From a virus, in IMG/VR virus record IMGVR_UViG_3300017743_000177, positions 1 to 20,993 of that record: a stretch of DNA of 20,993 bases; one strand, 5' to 3'. The translations under genes were made by a program, and so were the position numbers. A model generated the notes under the pieces. That model did not search any database. It had not been told where the DNA came from and saw only the letters and a list, made by a program, of their open reading frames with translations. Positions 11,551-19,170 of the stretch are shown one piece after another (the first letter of the stretch is position 1; each line of letters starts with the position of its first letter).

Positions 11551-12790
11551 TATAGAACTACTGCCTTGGCAACAAGATGTCTGGGCAGACGACACAAGAT
11601 TTAAAATAGTAGCTGCTGGGCGACGTACAGGCAAGTCTAGGTTAGCAGCATGGTTATTAATAGTTAACGCACTTCAGGCAGACAGAGGCCATGTATTTTA
11701 CGTCGCACCTACTCAGGGACAAGCCAGAGACATCATGTGGCAAACCTTGCTTGAACTGGGACACCCTGTTATCGCTGGTAGTCACATTAATAATCTGCAA
11801 ATTAAGCTTATCAACGGTGCTACCATCAGCCTTAAAGGTGCCGACAGACCAGAAACAATGCGAGGTGTCAGCCTCAAGTTTCTAGTCATGGACGAATACG
11901 CTGACATGAAGCCAGAGGTCTTTGAGCAGATCTTGAGACCTGCCTTGGCTGACCAAAAGGGATGTGCAATGTTTATAGGCACACCTATGGGAAGGAACCA
12001 CTTTTACGAACTATACAAGTATGCGGAACTGGATGATGACCCTACGTACAAAGCTTGGCATTTTACATCTTACGATAATCCTTTACTTGACCCGTCAGAA
12101 ATTGATATTGCTAAACGCAGTATGTCGAGTTATGCGTTCCGTCAAGAATTTATGGCGTCGTTTGAAGCTCGTGGGTCGGAAATGTTTAAAGAGGACTGGG
12201 TATCTTTTAGCGAAGACGAACCTGAAATAGGAGACTACTACATTGCCGTTGACTTGGCAGGCTTTGAAGAAGTCAACAAAAAGAAAACTAAGAACTCCAA
12301 GCTTGACGACACAGCCATCGCCGTGGCTAAGGTCAATGAGCATGGTTGGTATGTTGACAATATCATATACGGTAGATGGTCACTTGACGAAACAGCAGCT
12401 AAGATATTTCAGGCCGTTAGAGATTACCGTCCCGTGTCGGTTGGAATCGAAAGAGGTATTGCTAAACAGGCTGTAATGTCTCCTCTGTTAGATATGCAAA
12501 AGAGACACGGTATGTTCTTTAGAGTAGAAGAGCTTACCCACGGTAACAAAAAGAAGACCGACAGAGTAATGTGGGCACTACAAGGTCGTTTCGAGAACGG
12601 CTACATTACATTAAACAAAGGTGAATGGAACAGTAGATTTTTGGATCAACTCTTTCAGTTTCCTGATCCTTTGACGCACGATGACTTGATTGACGCTTTG
12701 GCGTACATTGACCAACTGGCAAATGTAGCGTACGACTACGACTACGAAATTGAGGACCACGAAATCTTAGACGTGGTAGCAGGATACTAA
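11540..12790 (+). CDS. Terminase large subunit (packaging ATPase and nuclease)
   Basis: A 416-residue packaging motor. ATPase: Walker A AGRRTGKSR (K32), Walker B FLVMDEYAD (D118, E119) and the coupling motif FIGTP (145-149). Nuclease: AVDLAG with D238, VGIERG with E304, and THDDLIDALAY with D381/D382. All expected catalytic positions are present, so both activities should be intact. In the head assembly pathway it docks on the portal, cuts concatemeric DNA and pumps it into the procapsid. No clear Shine-Dalgarno sequence precedes the ATG; it overlaps the upstream gene by 11 nt, so coupling is likely. The portal gene begins two bases after its stop. Confidence 0.96.
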   Translation: MDLNIELLPWQQDVWADDTRFKIVAAGRRTGKSRLAAWLLIVNALQADRGHVFYVAPTQGQARDIMWQTLLELGHPVIAGSHINNLQIKLINGATISLKGADRPETMRGVSLKFLVMDEYADMKPEVFEQILRPALADQKGCAMFIGTPMGRNHFYELYKYAELDDDPTYKAWHFTSYDNPLLDPSEIDIAKRSMSSYAFRQEFMASFEARGSEMFKEDWVSFSEDEPEIGDYYIAVDLAGFEEVNKKKTKNSKLDDTAIAVAKVNEHGWYVDNIIYGRWSLDETAAKIFQAVRDYRPVSVGIERGIAKQAVMSPLLDMQKRHGMFFRVEELTHGNKKKTDRVMWALQGRFENGYITLNKGEWNSRFLDQLFQFPDPLTHDDLIDALAYIDQLANVAYDYDYEIEDHEILDVVAGY

Positions 12791-12791
12791 T

Positions 12792-14795
12792 ATGGCAGAA
12801 CTATACGAAGCAGACCCGTTGATGATTGAAGAATCTCTTGAAGACTGGGTTATTACTAAATGTGAAGATTGGAGGGATTACTACGAAAGCAATTATGAAG
12901 AAAGGTTTGAAGAATATTATAGATTATGGCGTGGTCAATGGGATCCTGCTGACAGCCAGCGTGGGTCTGAGCGTTCCCGTATTATTTCTCCTGCACTTCA
13001 ACAGGCAGTTGAGTCTAATGTAGCAGAGCTAGAAGAAGCCACGTTTGGTCGTGGTAAGTGGTTTGACGTTAGTGACAACTTAGGAGACACTGAAAAGCAA
13101 GACGTGTTGTTCCTTCGTAACAAACTGACGGAAGACTTTGAAGACTGTATGGTACGTAAGGCTGTAGCAGAGTGCCTTATTAACTCAGCAGTCTTTGGTG
13201 TAGGCATTGGCGAAATTGTAATTGAAGAAATGAAGGAGATGGCTCCTGCTACTCAGCCTGTAATGGGTGGGGATCTTCAGGCAGTTGGTGTAAACATTAC
13301 TGAACGAGTAAAAGTTAAGCTTAAGCCTGTACTGCCTCAGAACTTCCTGATTGACCCTGTAGCAACGTCTGTAGAAGACGCTATGGGCGTAGCAGTAGAC
13401 GAGTTTGTTAGTCGTCACCAAGTAGAACTCCTGCAGGAACAAGGCGTCTATCGTGACACTTATGTTGGTTCTGCTGCTCCTAATACTGATCTTGAGCCAG
13501 ACCAAGACCTTACAATTTACAATGACGACAAAGTAAGACTTACTAAGTATTATGGTTTAGTGCCACGAGAGCTTCTAGATGACGCTGTAAGCGACGATGA
13601 AGAAAAGCTAGTAGAAGAAGAAGGGCCGGACTCAAAGTACGTAGAAGCTGTTGTAGTGATTGCTAATGGCGGTATCCTACTTAAAGCTGAAGCTAACCCT
13701 TACATGATGCAGGACCGACCAGTAGTTGCGTTTCCTTGGGACGTAGTACCCGGACGTTTCTGGGGTCGTGGCGTATGTGAAAAAGGGTACAACAGTCAGA
13801 AAGCACTTGACACTGAGTTAAGAGCACGTATCGACGCTTTAAGCCTAACTATTCATCCTATGATGGCTATGGACGCTACACGTTTACCAAGAGGCGCTAA
13901 ACCTGAAGTACGTCCCGGTAAGATAATTTTAACGAGCGGAGATCCCCGTGAAGTTCTTCAACCCTTTAACTTTGGTCAAGTCAATCAAATTACTTTTGCT
14001 CAAGCTGGAGCCTTGCAACAGATGGTACAGCAAGCAACAGGAGCCGTTGACTCAGCAGGAATCGCTGGTAGTGTTAACGGCGAGGCTACTGCCGCTGGCA
14101 TTAGTATGTCTCTTGGCGCTATTATTAAACGTCATAAACGGACACTGATTAACTTCCAGCAGTCTTTCTTGATTCCTTTTGTTAAGAAAGCAGCTTATCG
14201 TTACATGCAGTTTGATCCTGAGAACTACCCTGTAGCTGACTACAAGTTCAACGCAAGTTCTACTTTGGGTATTATTGCTCGTGAATACGAAGTAACACAG
14301 CTTGTACAGTTGTTACAGACTATGGATCGACAGTCACCATTGTACAACACACTAATTCAAAGTATCATTGACAACATGAACTTGTCTAACCGTGAAGAAC
14401 TTATTGCGGCCATGCAACAAGCCATGCAGCCTAATCCTCAAGCACAACAGATGCAACAACAAACACAACAGTTGCAAATGCAGTTCCAGCAGTCACAAAC
14501 TGCAGCACTGTCTGCTCAGGCTCAAGAGTCGCAAGCTAGGGCTACTAAGCTGGCAGCAGAAGCAGCAGTTGTTCCTCAAGAACTTGAGATTGACAAAATC
14601 AACGCTATTACACGTAACCTAAAAGAAGGTGACCAAGACGACAGAGAGTTTGAGCGTCGTATGCGTGTAGCAGAAACACTGCTTAAAGAACGTGAAGTAA
14701 AAGCTAGGGAGCAAGGTAACCAACAGGTAGAAAAACGTGGCGAAGAAACACGTCAGGCTGAACAAATGTTGATGCAACGTCTTAATCAAGAATGA
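12792..14795 (+). CDS. Portal protein
   Basis: A 667-residue head-tail portal, recognised by its position after TerL, its length and segments such as DWRDYYESNYEERFEEYYRL, the WDVVPGRFWGRG block (near 317), and a long helical C-terminal half typical of podovirus portals. In the virion it forms the twelve-subunit ring through which DNA enters and leaves. The region around 540-570 is very glutamine- and methionine-rich (runs of MQQQTQQLQM type), followed by a charged helical tail likely to be coiled coil, perhaps the barrel end inside the head. AGGA lies 7 nt before the ATG. The stop overlaps the next start (ATGA). Confidence 0.9.
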   Translation: MAELYEADPLMIEESLEDWVITKCEDWRDYYESNYEERFEEYYRLWRGQWDPADSQRGSERSRIISPALQQAVESNVAELEEATFGRGKWFDVSDNLGDTEKQDVLFLRNKLTEDFEDCMVRKAVAECLINSAVFGVGIGEIVIEEMKEMAPATQPVMGGDLQAVGVNITERVKVKLKPVLPQNFLIDPVATSVEDAMGVAVDEFVSRHQVELLQEQGVYRDTYVGSAAPNTDLEPDQDLTIYNDDKVRLTKYYGLVPRELLDDAVSDDEEKLVEEEGPDSKYVEAVVVIANGGILLKAEANPYMMQDRPVVAFPWDVVPGRFWGRGVCEKGYNSQKALDTELRARIDALSLTIHPMMAMDATRLPRGAKPEVRPGKIILTSGDPREVLQPFNFGQVNQITFAQAGALQQMVQQATGAVDSAGIAGSVNGEATAAGISMSLGAIIKRHKRTLINFQQSFLIPFVKKAAYRYMQFDPENYPVADYKFNASSTLGIIAREYEVTQLVQLLQTMDRQSPLYNTLIQSIIDNMNLSNREELIAAMQQAMQPNPQAQQMQQQTQQLQMQFQQSQTAALSAQAQESQARATKLAAEAAVVPQELEIDKINAITRNLKEGDQDDREFERRMRVAETLLKEREVKAREQGNQQVEKRGEETRQAEQMLMQRLNQE

Positions 14796-15481
14796 ACGTG
14801 GACCTAAAACTTACAGCCCTCTACGATAAACTACTGTCTAAGATACAGGCAGTAGAAGCTATTCGTGGTGAAAAGGGAGATAAGGGTGATCCCGGACCTA
14901 CAGGTGAAAAAGGACCTAAAGGTGACAAGGGTGATACAGGTGTAGGTAAAGACGGTAAGGACGGTGTTGCTGGTAAGGACGGAGCAAACGGCTCTGATGG
15001 GGAAGACGGAGTAGGCGTTCAGGACGCCACAGTGGACTTTGACGGGCATTTAGTGTTGACCCTTACCAACGGTGAGGAAGTAGACGCAGGCTCCGTGAAG
15101 GACCTTAACGAGGCTCAGGCACCCAATGTGTACAACATCTCTATGGGTAGCATGGCCAGTCGTGCCGATCTTAAGAATGCTAACGCTAGAATTATCACTG
15201 CTAACCATACAACAGGTGGATCTGAGATCCTAAAGGTTACCTCTGGTGTTGTTATCAACCTTAGAGAACATCCGCAGGATCGTGAGACAGTTATTGTCAA
15301 CTGCCGTACAGACGATAGGATAGACATTGTAGGTGAAATTAACATTGTCAACATGTCTTACTACGACGTAGCTAAGTACAACATTAACGAGTATGGCGCT
15401 CGTAGTATTATTGTTGAACAAGACGACACAACATTGCACTTGGTGTACATCCAAGAATTCAAAGAGTGGTTGGCAATCTAA
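14792..15481 (+). CDS. Collagen-like protein with C-terminal beta domain
   Basis: A 229-residue protein in three parts. Residues 1-25 are helical. Residues 26-75 are Gly-X-Y repeats, mostly GEK, GDK, GPK and GKD, with one break at G50-V-G52 that splits two runs of about eight triplets. Such repeats form trimeric stalks. Residues from about 110 form a beta-rich domain that is repeated as a separate protein in the next gene. A virion surface fibre or head decoration fits best; it lies between portal and scaffold, so it may be made early in head assembly. The ATG overlaps the portal stop (ATGA). I recognise no named family for the terminal domain. Confidence 0.8.
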   Translation: MNVDLKLTALYDKLLSKIQAVEAIRGEKGDKGDPGPTGEKGPKGDKGDTGVGKDGKDGVAGKDGANGSDGEDGVGVQDATVDFDGHLVLTLTNGEEVDAGSVKDLNEAQAPNVYNISMGSMASRADLKNANARIITANHTTGGSEILKVTSGVVINLREHPQDRETVIVNCRTDDRIDIVGEINIVNMSYYDVAKYNINEYGARSIIVEQDDTTLHLVYIQEFKEWLAI

Positions 15482-15828
15482 TGAGTTACATACCACAATC
15501 CAGAGCAGACTTAGGTATAGCGCAGGCGTATGAGGTTTCAGGAAGTCATACTACTTCTGGTACTGAGATACTACGGTGCAGTGCTGACGTAGACATCGTG
15601 TTAAACCCAACACCTAAAGATCGTGAAACGGTAATGGTAAAGCTGACTACAGCCAACACCGTAAAGATCATAGGTGACATTAACATTACGTCTTCTTCTT
15701 CTTTCTTTAACATCGCCCAGTACAACATAGATGAGTACGGCGAAACAACGGTAACAATCAACACACCAGACACTACGGTTATACTGATATATGTCCGTAA
15801 GTTTGGAGAATGGTTCCCTTATAACTAA
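15481..15828 (+). CDS. Stand-alone paralogue of the collagen-like protein's C-terminal domain
   Basis: This 115-residue protein aligns along its length with the last part of the previous gene's product. Shared landmarks in order: SRADL, HTT.G.EIL, P.DRETV.V, I.G(D/E)INI, (A/V)..YNI.EYG and a final F.EW. It lacks the collagen stalk. Tandem duplication with stalk gain or loss is the simple explanation. It starts at the ATG at 15481 in a TAATG junction; the upstream in-frame GTG would add only five residues. Probably a virion protein that may assemble with its longer neighbour, but no function is known to me. Confidence 0.78.
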   Translation: MSYIPQSRADLGIAQAYEVSGSHTTSGTEILRCSADVDIVLNPTPKDRETVMVKLTTANTVKIIGDINITSSSSFFNIAQYNIDEYGETTVTINTPDTTVILIYVRKFGEWFPYN

Positions 15829-15837
15829 GGATAAAAC

Positions 15838-16020
15838 ATGTTAACAAACACTGAGTTTCAAATGTTTCTAGACAGGATGCAACAAATGGTAAGTCCTTTG
15901 GAAGCGCAAGTACAAGAGCTAACAAAGCAAGTAGAGGAATTACAAAATGCCAAAGTCCAAGGACCCAAAACTAGCACGAGCGGGCGTAAGCGGGTACAAC
16001 AAACCAAAAAGGACGCCTAG
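15838..16020 (+). CDS. Small coiled-coil protein, 60 aa
   Basis: The middle part, MVSPLEAQVQELTKQVEELQ, has a clear heptad pattern of Leu and Val, so the protein should form a short coiled coil. The last 20 residues are basic and polar (SGRKRVQQTKKDA). AAGGA lies 6 nt before the ATG. Its last 74 nt also encode the start of the next gene in another frame. Similar short coiled-coil proteins occur near portal genes in marine phages. The role is unknown. Confidence 0.68.
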   Translation: MLTNTEFQMFLDRMQQMVSPLEAQVQELTKQVEELQNAKVQGPKTSTSGRKRVQQTKKDA

Positions 16021-16213
16021 TCACCCTACGAAAAAGTTTGTAGTAGTAGCAAAAGAAGGCGACAAGACTAAGACTATTCGTTTTGGTGACGCCAAGATGA
16101 CTATTAAGAAAGACCAACCTGCACGTCGTAAGTCGTTCAGGGCACGTCACAAGTGTGACACAAACCCACCTAGTAAACTAACGGCACGATACTGGTCGTG
16201 TAAGAAGTGGTGA
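15947..16213 (+). CDS. Basic protein, 88 aa, DUF6321-like
   Basis: The start MPKSKDPKLARAGVSGYNKP followed by KRTPSHPTKK, a VVVAKEGDKTKTIRFGD strand pair and an end YWSCKKW matches a family I believe is DUF6321, found in many marine phages. It is very rich in Lys and Arg. AGAGG lies about 9 nt before the ATG, inside the coiled-coil gene, with which it overlaps by 74 nt in another frame. Charge suggests nucleic-acid contact, perhaps inside the head, but no function is established. Confidence 0.74.
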   Translation: MPKSKDPKLARAGVSGYNKPKRTPSHPTKKFVVVAKEGDKTKTIRFGDAKMTIKKDQPARRKSFRARHKCDTNPPSKLTARYWSCKKW

Positions 16214-16217
16214 TAAT

Positions 16218-16364
16218 ATGAAAGTCAATGCACCTAAAGGCCATCACTGGATGAAAAGTGGTAAAGGTTACAAGCTGATGAAAGACCCTGCAGACGGCTA
16301 CAAGCCACACAAGGGTGCTTCTAAGTCAGCTAACTTTGAAGTCCAAAAAGTCCACAAAAAGTAA
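16218..16364 (+). CDS. Basic miniprotein, 48 aa
   Basis: MKVNAPKGHHWMKSGKGYKL is followed by KPHKGASKSANFEVQKVHKK. I recall near-identical layouts (APKG.HWMKSGKG, then HKGAS..A.FEVQ) in other marine phage genomes, always near portal and capsid genes and without known function. Strongly basic, no cysteines, no membrane segment. The gene begins five bases after the previous stop. No clear Shine-Dalgarno, so translation is probably re-initiation. Confidence 0.68.
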   Translation: MKVNAPKGHHWMKSGKGYKLMKDPADGYKPHKGASKSANFEVQKVHKK

Positions 16365-16374
16365 GGAGGCTACC

Positions 16375-16434
16375 ATGCCAAACTGTTCAGGTAAGCGAAA
16401 GAAGAAAGGCAAGAGCAAACCCAAGGGGTACTAA
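16375..16434 (+). CDS. Possible 19-aa basic peptide
   Basis: MPNCSGKRKKKGKSKPKGY has 8 Lys/Arg in 19 residues. The case for translation is an excellent ribosome binding site, AAGGAGG 5 nt before the ATG, and exact fit between two other basic miniprotein genes, with only two bases between its stop and the next ATG. It may be a real peptide or a leader that keeps ribosomes on the message for the next gene. Confidence 0.48.
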   Translation: MPNCSGKRKKKGKSKPKGY

Positions 16435-16436
16435 AA

Positions 16437-16598
16437 ATGCCTAAAGCTAAAACTAAGAAAGCTAACGACGCTTGTGCAAAGAAGGTCAAGTCCAGATACA
16501 AGGTCTGGCCTTCTGCATACGCCTCTGGTGCTGTAGCTAAATGCCGTAAAGTCGGCGCTAAGAACTGGGGGAACAAAAGTGGCCGTAAGAAAAAGTAA
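16437..16598 (+). CDS. Basic miniprotein, 53 aa, DUF5872-like
   Basis: The core SRYKVWPSAYASGAVAKCRK, followed by VGAKNWG, is a motif I recognise from small proteins of marine and other phages, annotated I believe as DUF5872. Lys/Arg content is very high. Two cysteines (C13, C36) could form a disulfide or bind metal. AAGGGG lies 8 nt before the ATG. Its last 20 nt overlap the next gene. Function unknown; high-copy virion or DNA-associated protein is a guess from charge and position. Confidence 0.74.
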   Translation: MPKAKTKKANDACAKKVKSRYKVWPSAYASGAVAKCRKVGAKNWGNKSGRKKK

Positions 16599-16851
16599 AA
16601 AAGGTGCTGCCCTCAAGAAGTGGTTTAAGGAGGAGTGGGTAGACGTTAAGACAGGTAAACCCTGTGGACGCAAGTCTGCTAAGAAGGGTGAGTCTAAGCG
16701 TCCCTACCCCTCTTGTAGACCTAAAGCAGTCGCAGCTAAGATGACAAAAGCTGAGAAGGCTTCTTCTGCTAGACGCAAAACAGGGCCTGCTAAAATCAAA
16801 CATGCAGTTACAGCTTCAGGCAAACGTAGGAAATCTACAAGAAAAGCTTGA
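16579..16851 (+). CDS. Basic protein, 90 aa, DUF5872-like
   Basis: It reads KKGAALKKWFKEEWVDVKTG, then KPCGRKSAKKGESKRPYPSC, then RPKAVAAKMTKAEK and a very basic tail (ASGKRRKSTRKA). The W.D..TGKPCGR...R.YP.CRP layout is a recognisable conserved block in phage proteins of unknown role and shares features with the preceding protein. The start is GTG at 16579, inside the previous gene, with GGGGGA 6-7 nt upstream. The 3' end contains the -35 box of the capsid promoter. Confidence 0.74.
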   Translation: MAVRKSKKGAALKKWFKEEWVDVKTGKPCGRKSAKKGESKRPYPSCRPKAVAAKMTKAEKASSARRKTGPAKIKHAVTASGKRRKSTRKA

Positions 16852-16876
16852 CATCTGTATAAAAGTGTGCTATAAT
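16848..16876 (+). promoter_or_regulatory. Perfect consensus sigma70 promoter for the capsid unit
   Basis: TTGACA (16848-16853), a 17-nt spacer and TATAAT (16871-16876) match the bacterial consensus at all twelve bases. Transcription should start near 16883, inside the palindrome AACTATAGTT. The -35 overlaps the stop region of the preceding gene. It gives scaffold and capsid genes their own strong promoter. Confidence 0.9.
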
Positions 16877-16878
16877 AA

Positions 16879-16888
16879 AACTATAGTT
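16879..16888. repeat. Palindrome AACTATAGTT at the expected start site
   Basis: A perfect 10-bp palindrome just after the -10 box. Its core ACTATAGT recurs at the right-arm promoter (10442-10449), and a one-base-longer version ACTATTAGT lies at the replication promoter. It may be a shared operator or a favoured start context. Confidence 0.45.
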
Positions 16889-16908
16889 AAACAACTTTAG
16901 AGAAACTT

Positions 16909-17163
16909 ATGACACCTGAGCTTGAAACCTACTTCGACAACTACAACGAACTCTTCAATCACGAAGGTTTCAAACAACTCCTACAAGAGTTATCTAACAA
17001 TGCACAACAGTTAGCAGACATACAGACTGTAAAAGACGTAGAAGAACTCTTCTATCGTAAAGGTCAAGTTGCTGCTCTAGCCACTGTAATTAATCTTCAG
17101 GGTACTATAGAAGCTGCCAGAGAGCAAGCTGAAGTAGAAGAAGAAGGCCCTGTAGATGTATAA
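16909..17163 (+). CDS. Hypothetical acidic helical protein, 84 aa
   Basis: First gene after the consensus promoter. It begins MTPELETYFDNYNELFNHEG and is helical throughout, with ELSNNAQQLADIQTVKDVEE in the middle and an acidic end (QAEVEEEGPVDV). I know similar proteins before scaffold genes of marine podoviruses but no function. It may act in head assembly, given where it lies. The ribosome binding site is poor (GAGA-type), so translation may be modest despite strong transcription. Its end overlaps the next gene by 8 nt. Confidence 0.68.
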   Translation: MTPELETYFDNYNELFNHEGFKQLLQELSNNAQQLADIQTVKDVEELFYRKGQVAALATVINLQGTIEAAREQAEVEEEGPVDV

Positions 17164-17365
17164 AATTTATGACTTCCGTTGTACTAACGGACATGTCTTT
17201 GAAGCATTTGTAAAGGACGGTACTACAACCAGTAGGTGCGGTTGTGGTGCTAACGCTACAAAAATGGTATCTGCCCCGTCTTTCCACCTTAATGGTTCCG
17301 ATGGTTCATTCCCCGGAGCGCACATGAAATGGGTTAGGGAACACGAAAAAGCAGGTAGAAAATAA
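17156..17365 (+). CDS. FmdB-like putative zinc-ribbon protein, 69 aa
   Basis: MYKIYDFRCTNGHVFEAFV followed by SRCGCGANATKMVSAPSF resembles FmdB-type zinc ribbons, which open with Y.Y.C..GH.FE and follow with a second cysteine pair. Here the ligands would be C9, H13, C28 and C30, so the first CxxC is replaced by C-x3-H. The last third (HMKWVREHEKAGRK) is basic and helical. Family members are thought to bind metal or nucleic acid. In this place it may serve head assembly, but that is only position. Confidence 0.65.
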   Translation: MYKIYDFRCTNGHVFEAFVKDGTTTSRCGCGANATKMVSAPSFHLNGSDGSFPGAHMKWVREHEKAGRK

Positions 17366-17369
17366 ACAT

Positions 17370-17394
17370 CTCCACAATGATTATAATCACGGAG
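17370..17394 (+). promoter_or_regulatory. Possible hairpin covering the scaffold ribosome binding site
   Basis: TGATTATAATCA (17378-17389) is a perfect 12-bp palindrome, flanked by CTCC (17370-17373) and GGAG (17391-17394). In RNA, a TGAT/ATCA stem and CTCC/GGAG pairing would hide the scaffold Shine-Dalgarno sequence. The stem is short and has an internal loop, so it may be weak. Confidence 0.4.
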
Positions 17395-17401
17395 TTTAAT
17401 A

Positions 17402-18205
17402 ATGTCAAGAGCAATGATTGTAGATCCACAACCTGAAGAGGAAAATGTGGACGAGATCGAAACCAACGAAGTTAACGAGATTCAACAAGAAGCGGAAGTA
17501 GAAGTTGAGCAACCTCAAGAAGAAACAAGCTTACCAGATAAGTACCAAGGTAAGTCTTTAGAAGATATAGTTAAGATGCACCAAGAAGCTGAAAAGCTAC
17601 TGGGTCGTCAGTCTTCTGAAGTAGGTGAACTTCGTAAAGTCGTGGATGATTACATTAGTACTCAAACACAATCAGCACCTCAACCACAACATGTTGAGCC
17701 TGAAGACGATATAGACTATTTTACAGATCCTCAAGGTGCCGTAAATCGTGCAATTGAGAATCATCCTAAGATACGTGAAGCAGAACAGTACACGGCAGAC
17801 TATAAGAAACAGTCTACTTTGGCTGCTCTAAACAACAAGCATCCAGATATGCAGCAAATTCTTAGTGATCCTAAGTTTGCTGAATGGATCAAAGCTTCCA
17901 AGATTAGGACTCAATTATTTGTAGCAGCTGACCAACAGTACGACGCTGACTCTGCTGACGAACTGTTTACACTCTGGAAAGAACGTAAAACAGTAGCACA
18001 GCAAACTGCCAAGGTTGAAAAACAGGCACGTAAGCAGACACTTAAGGCAGCTAACACAGGTAATGCACGAGGCAGTGCCGAAGGGACACGTAAGAAAGTA
18101 TATCGCAGGGCCGACATTATTAAACTAATGAGAACTGACCCCGAGCGTTACCAATCCTTGTCAGAAGAGATACTGACAGCATACGCAGAGGGTCGTGTAA
18201 AATAA
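17402..18205 (+). CDS. Capsid scaffolding protein
   Basis: A 267-residue, highly charged helical protein directly before the major capsid gene, the usual place of the scaffold. It opens with a very acidic disordered stretch (rich in Glu, residues 8-45), then DKYQGKSLEDIVKMHQEAEK and LGRQSSEVGELRKVVDDYI, a pattern I know from podovirus scaffolds, and ends with a basic helix-turn segment (KKVYRRADIIKLM, then EEILTAYAEGRVK) that would contact the coat protein. It should shape the procapsid and leave before or during packaging. GGAG lies 7 nt before the ATG, within a possible hairpin. The capsid gene starts 14 nt after its stop. Confidence 0.82.
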   Translation: MSRAMIVDPQPEEENVDEIETNEVNEIQQEAEVEVEQPQEETSLPDKYQGKSLEDIVKMHQEAEKLLGRQSSEVGELRKVVDDYISTQTQSAPQPQHVEPEDDIDYFTDPQGAVNRAIENHPKIREAEQYTADYKKQSTLAALNNKHPDMQQILSDPKFAEWIKASKIRTQLFVAADQQYDADSADELFTLWKERKTVAQQTAKVEKQARKQTLKAANTGNARGSAEGTRKKVYRRADIIKLMRTDPERYQSLSEEILTAYAEGRVK

Positions 18206-18219
18206 TCTAGGAGATTATC

Positions 18220-19164
18220 ATGGCTACTGTACCATATCCCGGCCCCACCGGAATTACCGGCAAAACTGAAGCAGGAACTTTCATCCCAGAAATCTGGAGC
18301 GATGAGATCATTGCTGCTTACCAGAAGAACCTCAAGATGGTTCCTCTTGTAAAGAAGCTTGGCATGACAGGCAAGAAGGGCGACAAGCTCCACATCCCTA
18401 AGCCTACTCGTGCAGACGCAAGCGTCAAGGCTGAGAATGCTGCTGTTAACATCATTGCTAACACAGAGAGCGAAATCCAAGTAGACGTTAACCGTCACTT
18501 TGAATACTCACGTCTGATCGAAGACATCGTCGAAGTACAAGCACTTAACAGCCTCCGTCAGTTCTACACTGAAGATGCTGGTTACGCTCTTGCTACTAAG
18601 ATCGACACTGACCTTCACGCTGTTGCTACTGGCTTCGGTGACGGAACAATGACTCTGTCTCCAACTGCTACTAGCTACCAGACCAGTGCTGCTTTTTTCA
18701 ACAACAACGGCACTACTGCTGCGTTTACTGGACAATCGCTTCCAGCTAACACTGAGTTCAGCGACGGATTCTTCCGTGACATGATCCAGAAGCTTGATGA
18801 CAACAACGTACCTATGGAAGATCGTTGCCTTGTTATTCCTCCTTCTGCTCGTAACTCAATCATGGGTATCGACCGTTACGTGTCTTCTGACTTCGTATCT
18901 GGTCAAGGCGTTCAGTCTGGCCTCATCGGTAACCTCTACGGTGTAGACGTATACGTGTCTAACAACTGTGCAACTATTGCTTCAGGTAAGCGTGCTGCTT
19001 TGTTGTTCCACCGTGACGCTGTAGTCCTTGCAGAGCAAATGTCTGTACGTTCACAGACTCAGTACAAGCAGGAGTACCTCTCAACTCTGTACACTGCTGA
19101 CTGCCTCTACGGTGTCCAAGCATACCGTCCAGAAGCTGGTTTCATTCTGGCTGTCCCAGCCTAA
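18220..19164 (+). CDS. Major capsid protein
   Basis: A 314-residue coat protein. Evidence: it follows the scaffold gene, has a strong start (AGGAG 6 nt before the ATG), sits just before a terminator, and contains segments typical of podovirus HK97-fold coat proteins: FIPEIWSDEIIAAYQKNLKM near the N terminus, a KKGDKLHIPKPTRADA strand pair, the helix ALATKIDTDLHA, and a C-terminal YLSTLYTADCLYGVQAYRPE block. Codon choice looks more C-ending (AAC, ATC, TAC) than in nearby genes, which suits very high expression. Around 415 copies would be needed for a T=7 head, if it follows P22 and T7; that number is family knowledge. Confidence 0.92.
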   Translation: MATVPYPGPTGITGKTEAGTFIPEIWSDEIIAAYQKNLKMVPLVKKLGMTGKKGDKLHIPKPTRADASVKAENAAVNIIANTESEIQVDVNRHFEYSRLIEDIVEVQALNSLRQFYTEDAGYALATKIDTDLHAVATGFGDGTMTLSPTATSYQTSAAFFNNNGTTAAFTGQSLPANTEFSDGFFRDMIQKLDDNNVPMEDRCLVIPPSARNSIMGIDRYVSSDFVSGQGVQSGLIGNLYGVDVYVSNNCATIASGKRAALLFHRDAVVLAEQMSVRSQTQYKQEYLSTLYTADCLYGVQAYRPEAGFILAVPA

Positions 19165-19170
19165 GAAACT

